Of a stretch of 64,000 bases of DNA, positions 1 to 8,226 are shown one piece after another (the first letter of the stretch is position 1; every line of letters begins with the position of its first letter). Position numbers and translations under genes: made by a program. The stretch spans positions 6,650,748-6,714,747 of the forward strand of contig JAJEKV010000031.1 of assembly GCA_021234155.1 (NCBI GenBank), given 5' to 3'. The notes below the pieces were generated by a model. The model did not search any database. It saw only the letters and a program-made list of their open reading frames with translations, and was not told the DNA's origin. The DNA is from Isoetes taiwanensis (lineage: Eukaryota > Streptophyta > Lycopodiopsida > Isoetales > Isoetaceae).

Positions 1-51
1 ATTTCAATTTTCTTTTTCCTTGTCTCATAAGTGTGTGCTTTCTTATTACAG

Positions 52-901
52 ACCTAAACCGGTTTCCTCCAAAATTCTGGTGTTCGATTTGAATGGAGTG
101 CTCTGCAAAACGTTACCTAAAGCAACATTCGACCTATCATGGTATGCACAAAAAACATTTGAGACACGTACGAAATGGGTATATCCGCGGCCGTATCTGA
201 AGGAGATGTTAGACCAAGCTTTCACTTTATTTCGTTGTGCAATTTGGTCGTCGATGGAGAATAGAAATATACAGGAAGTTTTGAGAGTAGTTCCTGAATT
301 ACATAGAGATTGGGCATCTGTTTGGGATCAGAGCAAATGTAAGTCATTTAAAAACCCGAAGGATCCGTCAGGTAAGAATATATTTGTGAAATGCTTGAGC
401 GACATGATGGATGACTTGGGCATTCAGGAGAAGGAAGGCATCATTATAGTTGATGATGACGCCTTGAAGTGTTGCTTCAATCAGTCACAGTCACTAAATC
501 CACCATCCTATCATCCTGATATGGTTACCACAGATGATTTTCTGCTAAGCTTCATTGGTGTCATGCAAGAAATAGCTTCAGGAAAAACGGTCAAAGATAT
601 ACAAACACTATACCCGCAACTTGATCGGACAGGGGAAATTGACAGGAACCTTGAGAAAATCGTTCTAGAAAGGGAACTTTTTGATATATATGTATACCGG
701 AAATACACTTTCCATAAAAGTTTTGAATATGAAATATACTTTACACCAAAGGATTTGAATATATATTGTGTTCTTGTAGCAGCATTATTGGTACTGTGTA
801 CGTATTGTATTATTATATTATGTGTATGGTTTGCTATACTTGCAATAATTTGTATGTATATACCGTCAATAATTCAAGTGTGTATAAATAGATATGCATG
901 A
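52..901 (+). CDS. FCP1/NLI-interacting-factor-like HAD phosphatase homologue, transposon-borne, 3' exon
   Basis: The frame is open through 901. Upstream is a pyrimidine-rich tract ending TTATTACAG at 51, so this is probably a 3' exon with earlier exons outside the window; no initiating ATG is claimed. HAD hallmarks in order, numbered from position 20 of the open frame: motif I D23-L-N25-G-V, motif II AIWSS (S77/S78), a Lys-rich stretch near 110-125, and motif IV IIIVDDD (D145-D147). The family motif is DxDx(T/V); the second Asp, the general acid/base, is Asn here, so catalysis may be weak or absent. Residues ~246-290 form a strongly hydrophobic tail that could be one or two membrane segments, unusual for a soluble CTD-phosphatase-like fold. 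A decayed copy lies at 36990-37846. The role within the element is unknown: cargo, or a protein the element needs. Confidence 0.65.
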
Positions 902-946
902 AATTGCCAAACCATCGGCTTCGGCCTCCGCCTGCTTCTTGTTATT

Positions 947-1168
947 ATGGCACATTCTATTACCTGCAAGATGACCCATGAGGACCTCTGCAGGTGCCGC
1001 CAGCTAGAAATAGAACTTGAGGACTGGTTGACTGTCGTTGCTATGAATCTCGTCCGCTTCTATCCTGATCCCTTTGATGTTGTAATCCATCTTCAATGGA
1101 ATCCAGAGCATGCTTTGTTCATGATGGAGAGGATCTCAGGAGCGCCTGTCGACGATGAATCAGATTAG
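947..1168 (+). CDS. Small 73-residue ORF of the TIR element
   Basis: ATG at 947, stop at 1168, 46 nt after the HAD-like gene on the same strand. The product is acidic with no membrane segment. Recognisable features are a Cys-rich start (C7, C15, C17), a Trp-containing helix-like stretch and an acidic end (DDESD). A clearly related sequence follows the HAD copy at 37886-38112, but indels break its frame. It could be a last exon of the HAD gene or a separate short gene. No family is recognised. Confidence 0.4.
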   Translation: MAHSITCKMTHEDLCRCRQLEIELEDWLTVVAMNLVRFYPDPFDVVIHLQWNPEHALFMMERISGAPVDDESD

Positions 1169-1213
1169 TTTTTTTAGTTTATATTCTATTATAATGCTAT
1201 ATTTATGCTAATG

Positions 1214-1234
1214 AAATCGCGCCACGCGCGATTT
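1214..1234. repeat. GC-rich palindrome of the TIR element
   Basis: AAATCGCG, a 5-nt centre CCACG, then CGCGATTT: perfect 8-bp arms. The same 21 bp occur at 38158-38178 in the other element copy, at the same distance from the terminus. Related palindromes are scattered between 30989 and 34717. Confidence 0.75.
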
Positions 1235-1531
1235 GAACCACGAAAATCTATGTTTTGTAGCAACTTGCTTGTCGTTATTTATTCGTAAAGCACTAAAATT
1301 TCAATCTATAGATTTCGTTGTCGTCTGTGATGGTACGAAATAATAAGCAATTTCCTACTTTTTATATTGCCAACATTCTGTCATAATATGGGTGATTTGC
1401 ATCGAATATTTGAATGCCTTTCCATTTCAACACAAAATGCATCTTCCTAGCCCGAAAATAAACTCAGTGCAAAAGTGTGGTTAATTCAATATAATGGTCA
1501 ATAAAAGGCTTATACGGCGCGATTTTGGAAT

Positions 1532-1564
1532 AGACATAATCCCAATTTAATTGAATGATGGTTG
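1532..1564 (-). repeat. Right TIR of large element, copy 1 (33 bp)
   Basis: Read on the minus strand from 1564 it begins CAACCATCATTCAATTAAAT and is identical over 33 bp to the left TIR at 26164-26196 and the right TIR at 38476-38508. Confidence 0.85.
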
Positions 1565-2300
1565 CATGTTTTACCTTGAGTTGTGGTGGCTACATTGGTC
1601 ATGACAAGCTTTGGAACTATTTTATCCAAGGTATCTGACAATATATGCATCTTATAAAAACCTAGTTCTTTTGCTACACTAATGAGCTTGCTCCACCAAC
1701 ATTTGTTTTGGCAGCACCTGTCAAGAGAATTCAGTAGGCATCTAATAAAAAGCAACATGCATCGAAAAAAATCATAGAAATGACAGCATTACCCTAAAGC
1801 ATTATCCTAACCCCACCTGCATTTATTGCTTGCACCATTAACACCATTAACACCATTAACACCATTAAGTATATTCTCTCAAATCTTATAGTATTTTGTA
1901 AACTTTAATATACAGTATACAAAAACTTGTACATGCATACCCCACAAACGAGGATCGCTATGTACGGTCCAGATCTTGGAATAAGTGGTGAATATGCCCA
2001 TCCGACAACTCTCGTTGCCCGGAATAACCCCCCGTGTGAATATGCACCCAAACCAAAGGGGGTTTAAGGGGGAATTTTATTTTTAAGCGTGGAATGCAAT
2101 GGTTTGTATTAATTAATGTTAATGATAGTTATGTGTTGGTAGTTATACTAAAAATTTTTTTTGGCCCGAAACAAAAGAAAACAAAACCAAATAAACAAAT
2201 AACATATACACAGTTCAAACTCTTTTGAGTGAATAAAGTCATATAATCATTGTTTATTGTTATATATACTGTTATATGTTTGTGAGATCTGTGAAGAACA
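1565..2300. other. Non-coding flank with short tandem repeat
   Basis: No supported gene. A short array of four CACCATTAA units lies at about 1829-1866, directly in front of the MITE remnant. The rest is AT-rich. Confidence 0.5.
1845..2160 (+). mobile_element. Half of a long-TIR MITE
   Basis: Matches the right half of the complete MITE at 42183-42671, including the central stretch around CCCCACAAACGAGGATCGC and the GTGTGAATATGCACCCAAAC block. The left arm is missing, so this is a truncated, probably immobile copy. Confidence 0.65.
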
Positions 2301-2306
2301 AAAAGC

Positions 2307-2720
2307 TTAGAGCCTATAGAATATAAAAATCGTAAAAACAATGCAAATGAAAACGCGTACACGAAATAAGGGGTTTTGATAGGATGAAATGGGAATTTCT
2401 AGCATAAAAACAGGGACACTCTCTAATATACTCCAACACAACAAGAACATGTACCTCTCATAAATAAATTCCACAAATGACTTTATTAACCTGTTGTTCC
2501 ATACATCATGTACATCCCTTAAAACGAATCTCAACTTCTGATAACTGTGAACAGTTCCCAAAAAACCACCATTTGCAGACGTATTTATAGAGCAATTCAC
2601 ATCCAACAGTTGTTGAAAGATGTGCTCATCAACATCATGTTGTCCAACGATATGAGATCTCTCTAGTACCTTATATGCCAATGCAGCAGAAGATGAAAGA
2701 AATGAACTCTCGTTAGGCAT
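2307..2720 (-). pseudogene. Unrecognised gene fragment (exon-like)
   Basis: An open minus-strand frame running from about 2720 toward a possible splice donor (GAGAG|GTACAT) near 2455. The peptide is ordinary globular sequence (QLLDVN, VLRDVHDVWNNRL, VEFIYER). The minus-strand frames in the adjacent repeat block (IPRWLLADLAKALGL and similar) read as preceding exons of the same gene. I do not recognise the family. The neighbouring duplications suggest a rearranged or captured host-gene fragment, not a working gene. Confidence 0.35.
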
Positions 2721-2754
2721 CTAATGGGACACAAGTCCTAGTGCTTTTGCCAAA

Positions 2755-3470
2755 TCAGCAAGCAGCCACCTGGGAATTGCATCAAAATACAGAAGCATAT
2801 ATTTCAAGGACAAGATAAGCCGAGAAGTATGCAACGCCCAAACAGTTATTTGTGTGCCAGAGATTTGCAAAACAAAGCTTCTGCAACTGCTGCAGTAAAT
2901 CAGAGCCAACTGATATGGAGTGCCAAAAGAGTTCATATTTGGCTCTCGAATTGAAGGTCCAGGAAGTTTTACATGAGCCCCTGTTCCATAAGAACTCACA
3001 TCCATTTCCTGCTTCATTAAAAGTGCATGGGTCAGCAAGCAGCCACCTGGGAATTGCATCAAAATACAGAAGCATATATTTCAAGGACAAGATAAACCGA
3101 CGAGTATGCAACGCCCAGACAGTTATTTGTGTGCCAGAGATTTGCTTATCTGCATTAGAAGATGCTAACAGGGACACCACCCTTTCCACCAAACTTAATC
3201 TACCAGAGGTGTCCAGCGAATGGAAAGCCATAAACAGCACTTCCATTTGAAACCATGATGGTAAGATTATGTGCGAATGCATGCAAAATCTCAAAAGAAA
3301 GCTTCTGCAACTGCTGCAGTAAATCAGAGCCAACTGATATGGAGTGCCAACCATAAGAACTCACATCCATTCCCTGCTTCATTAAAAGTGCATGGGTCAG
3401 CAAGCAGCCACCTGGGAATTGCATCAAAATACAGAAGCATATATTTCAAGGACAAGATACTTCGGTTCTG
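2755..3470. repeat. Three tandem copies of a gene-fragment unit
   Basis: The block starting TCAGCAAGCAGCCACCTGGG recurs at about 2755, 3032 and 3397 (spacings 277 and 365 bp). Units share further segments (GCTTCTGCAACTGCTGCAGT; CTGCTTCATTAAAAGTGCAT) in the same order but with different internal deletions. On the minus strand the units encode similar peptides (SLKYMLLYFDAIPRWLLAD), so an exon pair was duplicated. Confidence 0.75.
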
Positions 3471-3491
3471 GTTTTGCATACCGCAGCCTCG

Positions 3492-3848
3492 TCATTCCTA
3501 GTCCCGGTTCTGATGCAATAGAAGCTTTGCTACGGAGGTATGATCCACATAACGCTAATACATCACCGACTGCCGGATTGGAAGCAAATCTCTTACCTCC
3601 TTGCACAAAAACCCTGAACAAAACACGGTCTGCAAACACAACTAGCATTCGGCTACACAAAGTGACCACGTCATTCCTAGTCCCGGTTCTGATGCAATAG
3701 AAGCTTTGCTATGGAGGTATGATCCACATAACGCTAATACATCACAAACTGCCGGATTAGAAACAAATCTCTTACCTCCTTGCACAAAAACCTGAACAAA
3801 ACACGGTCTGCAAACACAACTAGCATCCGGCTACACAAAGCGACCACT
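3492..3848. repeat. 179-bp tandem duplication
   Basis: Two adjacent copies starting TCATTCCTAGTCCCGGTTCT at 3492 and 3671, differing by a few substitutions and a 1-bp indel. The minus strand is open (FADRVLFRVFVQGGKRF), suggesting a duplicated exon of the same unrecognised gene as the preceding block. Confidence 0.75.
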
Positions 3849-3894
3849 GTCGCAAAGCTCCTTGACCTTCCCGGGTCCTAGTTTACTAAAGAAA

Positions 3895-4145
3895 TTGGGG
3901 CACGAAACCATAGAACCCTAAAATGCATTTAATCGAGGCCTGCATGCTTGAGCTTTGGAAATTCATAGGTGGACCATTGGAAAGATGGCACGAAAATTAA
4001 GGTCGGTGTATGCGCACTCTGGATGTACACATTAGTACATCCTACGAAATACAAACATCAAATCATATAAAAACCATAGAAAAAAACGTACAAAAATACA
4101 AAAGAAACCCCCTGTTATTTTGCTACATATTCATAATGTCTAACA
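3895..4145 (-). repeat. Dispersed repeat, inverted relative of 39975-40340
   Basis: Reverse complement shares several blocks in order with 39975-40340: ATAACAGGGGGTTT, TTTTTGTACG, GGATGTACTAATG-GTACATC, CATGCAxGCCTCG and TTTAGGGTTCTATGG. Because the second copy lies inside the CACTA-like element at 38756-42997, this may be a fragment of a related element in the opposite orientation. Confidence 0.5.
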
Positions 4146-4149
4146 TCCC

Positions 4150-5574
4150 TATTCTTATCAAATCTCTGTCAAAGAATTGACTGCATTGCCATCATTTGCA
4201 TTTTTTCAGAATGATCGTATCTGCAATTACCAACATTGAACAAATCAGTAACAAAAACAAACTGAAAATAAATTCAAGATTATATACTGATGCAAATTTT
4301 CTGCTTGCCTATGCCCGGTGAGCTTCATTATTATCTCATCAGATGTCCCAGATATATTCTGATCTGTAATATTGGAATGGTGCAAATTTTTGTTTGTAAA
4401 AATTAAAACCTGTTGCTTTGGTGATCAACTTCAATTTCAGGGATCTTGCCCTGGCAAGGGCCAAGAAATTGAATCTGCCGGGTATCCAAGGTAGGGGTTA
4501 GAAATAGCAAGGTTTTCCTTTTGAAGAGAGTCAGAGATCAACAAGCACTATAAAGAGATCAGAAGCTATCAGGCTAAAAGGGCCAACAGGACAGGGAAGC
4601 AGAGTGCCAACTATAGAGGAGACAAAACAAGATGCTTCGTCCATAGAACAAGATGCTTGCCATCGTCACGCCCCTCGATGGAGGGGGGCAACAGGCAAGG
4701 GCCTGACTATAGACTCTACCTAGACCTAGAATAAAAAAACAACAAACAAAATCTAACTAAATTTGGCCCTTTTTTTTTTATTATGCAAAGTTATGGTTTA
4801 AGTTCAACTTTGGTCATAAGTTTGCGCATCGATTGAAAAATGTGTCCATGTTCCGTATGATCCTTATTCGCATGCCCTTGTATTGGCTTGTGTCTATTGA
4901 CTATATCCTTTATCAAAACAAGACTTCCTCTATCTGTGAAATTGGATTTACACATTGGGTATCCAAAATATTCTAGCTCTGCCCATTAATGGTGGGGTAT
5001 GTAGTTTCGTGTTGTAGCCTAATGATCATATTCATCCTAGACTAAGTTCTGTATCATATTACCTTCCTTAAAAGTTCTCTATCCTAGTCAGTATTTACCC
5101 TAATCCTTTGTCTCGAAGGGGTCCTGTATGTTATCCATGGATATATTGACCATTTTTTCAAAGTATTATACTAATAGGCTCTATTCTAATAGTCCTCCTT
5201 ATTCTAGTCCATGTGCATTTTTTCGTGCTCTAATGTGGGCTCAAGTTGACTATTACTCTCTACGTTTCTTCTTTCTTGAGGGTTAGGTTTCCTCTTTATC
5301 TGTATTAGAAGCTACTTTATACTCTTTTAGGGTTAGGATTTTTTCTTCTCAAGACTGCGGTTAGCCCACGATCCCGCTCAGGATGGCACCCGATGTCCAT
5401 ATCTCTGTAATGATGCTGTTAGCTGGTGTACGAATGGTTCCGGTTGTTGATGTATTGATTTTCCAGCTAAGACATTATGTGAGCTGGTTTCTTAAATCAT
5501 TTCCCTCCTCATATCGTAGCCATTTCCGGTCTGTGTTTCTTTCCTTTCGTATCAAATTGGGTTCTCAGAAGTGC
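4150..5574. other. Non-coding stretch before the MGRRKG ORF
   Basis: No supported gene. It contains the first 88-bp direct repeat (4693-4780). The frame of the following ORF is open back to 5383, but with no features resembling the conserved part. Confidence 0.4.
4693..4780 (+). repeat. 88-bp direct repeat, left copy
   Basis: AGGCAAGGGCCTGACTATAG through a T-run; repeated almost exactly at 6917-7005, with only a few substitutions. Both copies end in a run of T. The pair flanks 2.1 kb containing the MGRRKG ORF. Confidence 0.7.
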
Positions 5575-5970
5575 ATGGGTAGGCGGAAAGGAGGCTTCAA
5601 CAAAGCCACCCTGATTAGAATGGAGGAAGAAAAGTTGAAAGCAGAAAAGAGGAAAAAGATCTTTGATTACCATAAACCAGCAAAGATCCCTGGATCGGCC
5701 AAGAGCCCCATTATTGTTGAAGGAGAAGGCAGCTCTGCTCAGGCTACTATGGATACACCCTTGATTGTTTCATGCACTCCAGAGATCCCTGATCATTTTC
5801 GTCATGAAGTTCCTGCTCTACCAGTCACTCCAAATGTTCCAGCAGCAGCAGATATGCACCAAGACGCCTCTGCAATTCAGGTTCCCTTTGCTTATGTAAA
5901 TTTAGCTGCTCAGAATTGTTGTCTATCTCCCATTACCATATCCTCTTCATGTATTTCTTACCCTTACTAG
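5575..5970 (+). CDS. Hypothetical basic ORF with MGRRKG N-terminus
   Basis: I start at the ATG at 5575 because residues 1-34 align without gaps to the ORF at 23765: M-x-RRKG-x(2)-N-x-AT-x(2)-R-x(3)-EKL...KK-x-F-x(2)-HK, about half identical. The basic, helix-prone head is followed by Pro/Val-rich low-complexity sequence with a SIM-like PIIVEGE. A plausible donor (CAG|GTTCCC) lies near 5880, so the real product may be spliced and the last ~30 residues spurious. Family unknown. It could be the first exon of a host gene or of a mobile-element gene. Confidence 0.35.
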   Translation: MGRRKGGFNKATLIRMEEEKLKAEKRKKIFDYHKPAKIPGSAKSPIIVEGEGSSAQATMDTPLIVSCTPEIPDHFRHEVPALPVTPNVPAAADMHQDASAIQVPFAYVNLAAQNCCLSPITISSSCISYPY

Positions 5971-7644
5971 GTCTGCTCTTTCTTCTCTGAACGTATTCTA
6001 TTATCCTGTTTGATGGTTTCTAAATTTAGCCAGGTCTTTAGATTGCTGCTCCTTCTCATATTTTCCATGCTTGACCTTATCTTCTTATTATTGTATTATG
6101 TGTCCTAAAGTTGTTTGCAAATGTCTCTTTCTTAATCATAATTTTCTCTGTAGCCTATCTCCAGCTCAGATGTCTAGGTCTAATTTGTAATCATGGGTCT
6201 TCTTAACCCCATAAAAAATATTTGAACCTTTATTCTATGCTGGTATCTACAGAGTTGTAAGGGGCTTCTGATCCAAATATATAGCTAAGTTTTAATAGAT
6301 ATTTATCTAAGGAAGCATCGGTGGAATAAGCTGGTTGCGCCATAAGTTTGATCTGTGCCTTTGTGCAACAGGGTCCTATTATTTTCTATTTCCTAATGTA
6401 CTACTTTGTTATAAAATATCTGCCTCTGTCCTTCTTGCTCTGATCTGGCTGAAATGTAAAGCCGCCTCGTGTTAATTCTATTTTATATGTTGTTGTCATG
6501 AAATTTAACTGCGCATTTATGTGGTTCCTAGGGTATATACATTTATCTGAGTTCTCCAGAGGCCTTCTTTATGCCAAAAAAGTTCGCTGTCACCTTATTT
6601 AGATATAAATTTAGGCTGTAGCTTAGTTTTCCTTTCCCTTTGATAAATCATAAATTCCCTTACTATAATTGTTCCATTACATTCTAGGTCGATAGAAGTT
6701 TCTTTGCTAACTATTCTTTGATTAATTTCTCTGCTCATATGCTAATTACGCGGATAATCTCTTTATGAATAAAATTATTTGGTATTGGACACGTATTTTA
6801 GATTTGTATAGCAGGTTGTTCATATCAGGTTTCAACTGGCAGGCATTTGCCTTTTATAATAATTGTTTTCCTGGCGGTCTTAGGTTCTGCACCAAGGCTC
6901 CTCCGCCCTTAGTCATAGGCAAGGGCCTGACTACAGACTCTACCTAGACCTAGAATAAAAAAACAACAAACAAAATCTAACTAAATTTGCCCCCTTTTTT
7001 TTTTATGTAGCTTGCACGATTAATCTAATTGTGCATTTTAAGATACTTTCTTTTGCCAATGTATAACATGGCCCGGGACGTTTGATGCTTGTTACACTGA
7101 TAATAGGCTTATGTAAGGACTGTTCCTTGGCCCAATTTCTCTAGTAAATACCCTGCGGTCGATTTTCTATTTGAACTATGGGGCATCTCATAAATTTTAA
7201 GCATGGTTAACATGAAAAAAAAAAGCCATGCATGGTTTATATATGCATGCTACTTGTTAGCTTCTCTTACTGATATTATAAGAGAACTGAATATCACCCA
7301 TGAGGGAGTAAACCTTTATTCCTGGGCAATTAGACTTGGAAATTTTTGTGCAATTGAGCACATATAAGCTCTGTTGGGGCACCTCTTAACTATAAGGATA
7401 ACTTGAGTGTCTAGATTTAGCCCTTAGTATGTATACTCACCTGGCTTAATAGTAATCCAAGCCGACCTAGGCATCAATTTGTTTATGTGGAAAATCCATT
7501 GTCCAGATATGGGCATAATATATATGTGTATGCATAGAGAAACCATGGTGTTTTTATAGATGAATATTTCCATATCAATATGTATAGATAATTTCGCAGG
7601 CATTCATTTACTGTGCATTATTTCTCTGTTTGTTGAAAAATAGG
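5971..7644. other. Intron-like or intergenic non-coding stretch
   Basis: No supported gene. T-rich, intron-like composition. It contains the right copy of the 88-bp direct repeat. Confidence 0.4.
6917..7005 (+). repeat. 88-bp direct repeat, right copy
   Basis: Near-identical to 4693-4780, including the distinctive CTCTACCTAGACCTAGAATA block and the terminal T-run. The flanks differ, which fits two insertions of a short SINE-like unit or duplicated ends of one 2.3-kb insertion. Confidence 0.7.
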
Positions 7645-7758
7645 GCAAGTGTGTATCCATTTGCATATGAATTCTTTGCCTCAAATCATGGAGTTTACCT
7701 CTGGAAAATGTGGAGCTATTGATGGTTGTGTCCTACCGTTGTTAAATGACATACACCA
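7645..7758 (+). other. Possible exon split by LINE-1
   Basis: An acceptor-like TTGTTGAAAAATAG precedes 7645. Removing LINE-1 and one TSD joins 7758 to 14780. One frame then stays open for about 60 codons (Cys-rich, e.g. NASCSCSYYSNARRR) before a stop just ahead of a donor-like CAG|GTAATG near 14868. The evidence is weak: the frame closes before the donor and no homologue is recognised. Confidence 0.2.
7749..7758 (+). repeat. LINE-1 target-site duplication, left
   Basis: ACATACACCA, repeated exactly at 14770-14779 directly after the poly(A) tail. Confidence 0.85.
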
Positions 7759-7834
7759 GATTTTTTTTGAGAGAAGAGATGCGGGGGATGGCGGGAGCGC
7801 AGGCGGGAGAACAGCGCCTTCTCTACCCTAAACC

Positions 7835-8110
7835 ATGAAGTACTTCACGATTTTGATCCAGGGAGAGAGATTCTCTTGTGGATGGTTAGAAGGAGAAAGT
7901 GTGCAGCTATGGGAAAGCCTGATGTATAATCGATTCTTCCCTGAGGAATTGTTTACTCCAGTATTCTCAATAGTTCCTCAATCTGAGGTAGCACTACTGG
8001 AATCATGGTTGGGGGAGTTTGTAGGTGACAGAAACGCTAGTGCTGCTGGTATCTTTCATGTGCATTGTTCTTGGGTAGACAGTAAGATAGTAGTCAGGGT
8101 TTACAGTTAG
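7835..8110 (+). CDS. LINE-1 ORF0, conserved 91-residue protein
   Basis: Starts at ATG 7835 (ACCATGA context) and ends TACAGTTAG at 8110, 86 nt before the original ORF1 start codon. LINE-2 carries the same ORF (51795-52063): about 86% identical over 87 residues, while 8 of 9 codon differences in an 18-codon sample (from CTATGG) are synonymous. That pattern indicates a selected protein. Features: an amphipathic start (FTILIQGERFSCGWLEGES), two Trp-rich stretches (LWESL, LLESWLGEF) and a Cys-Trp segment (HCSW) near the end. No known domain is recognised. It may act in RNA binding, packaging or translation of the element RNA, but nothing in the sequence decides this. Confidence 0.7.
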   Translation: MKYFTILIQGERFSCGWLEGESVQLWESLMYNRFFPEELFTPVFSIVPQSEVALLESWLGEFVGDRNASAAGIFHVHCSWVDSKIVVRVYS

Positions 8111-8226
8111 TTGTGATCGGTCGGGTGGTAACTAGAAGAAAGATTGGAAAATAAAATAAAAAATTAGGTTTCTGAGTCAGGGAACAGGGGGTAAGAATGT
8201 CTGGGAATATATAACAGTCAGGACAG

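Larger units (their letters stand above)
1..1564 (+). mobile_element. Right end of large TIR element, copy 1
   Basis: This stretch matches 36990-38508 along its length: HAD-like gene, 73-residue ORF, GC palindrome and terminal sequence occur in the same order. Similarity stops at GATGGTTG (1564 here, 38508 in the other copy), after which the flanks differ, so 1564 is the element's right terminus. The left part lies outside the window. This copy is much better preserved than the one at 26-38 kb. No TSD can be tested because the left end is missing. Confidence 0.75.
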
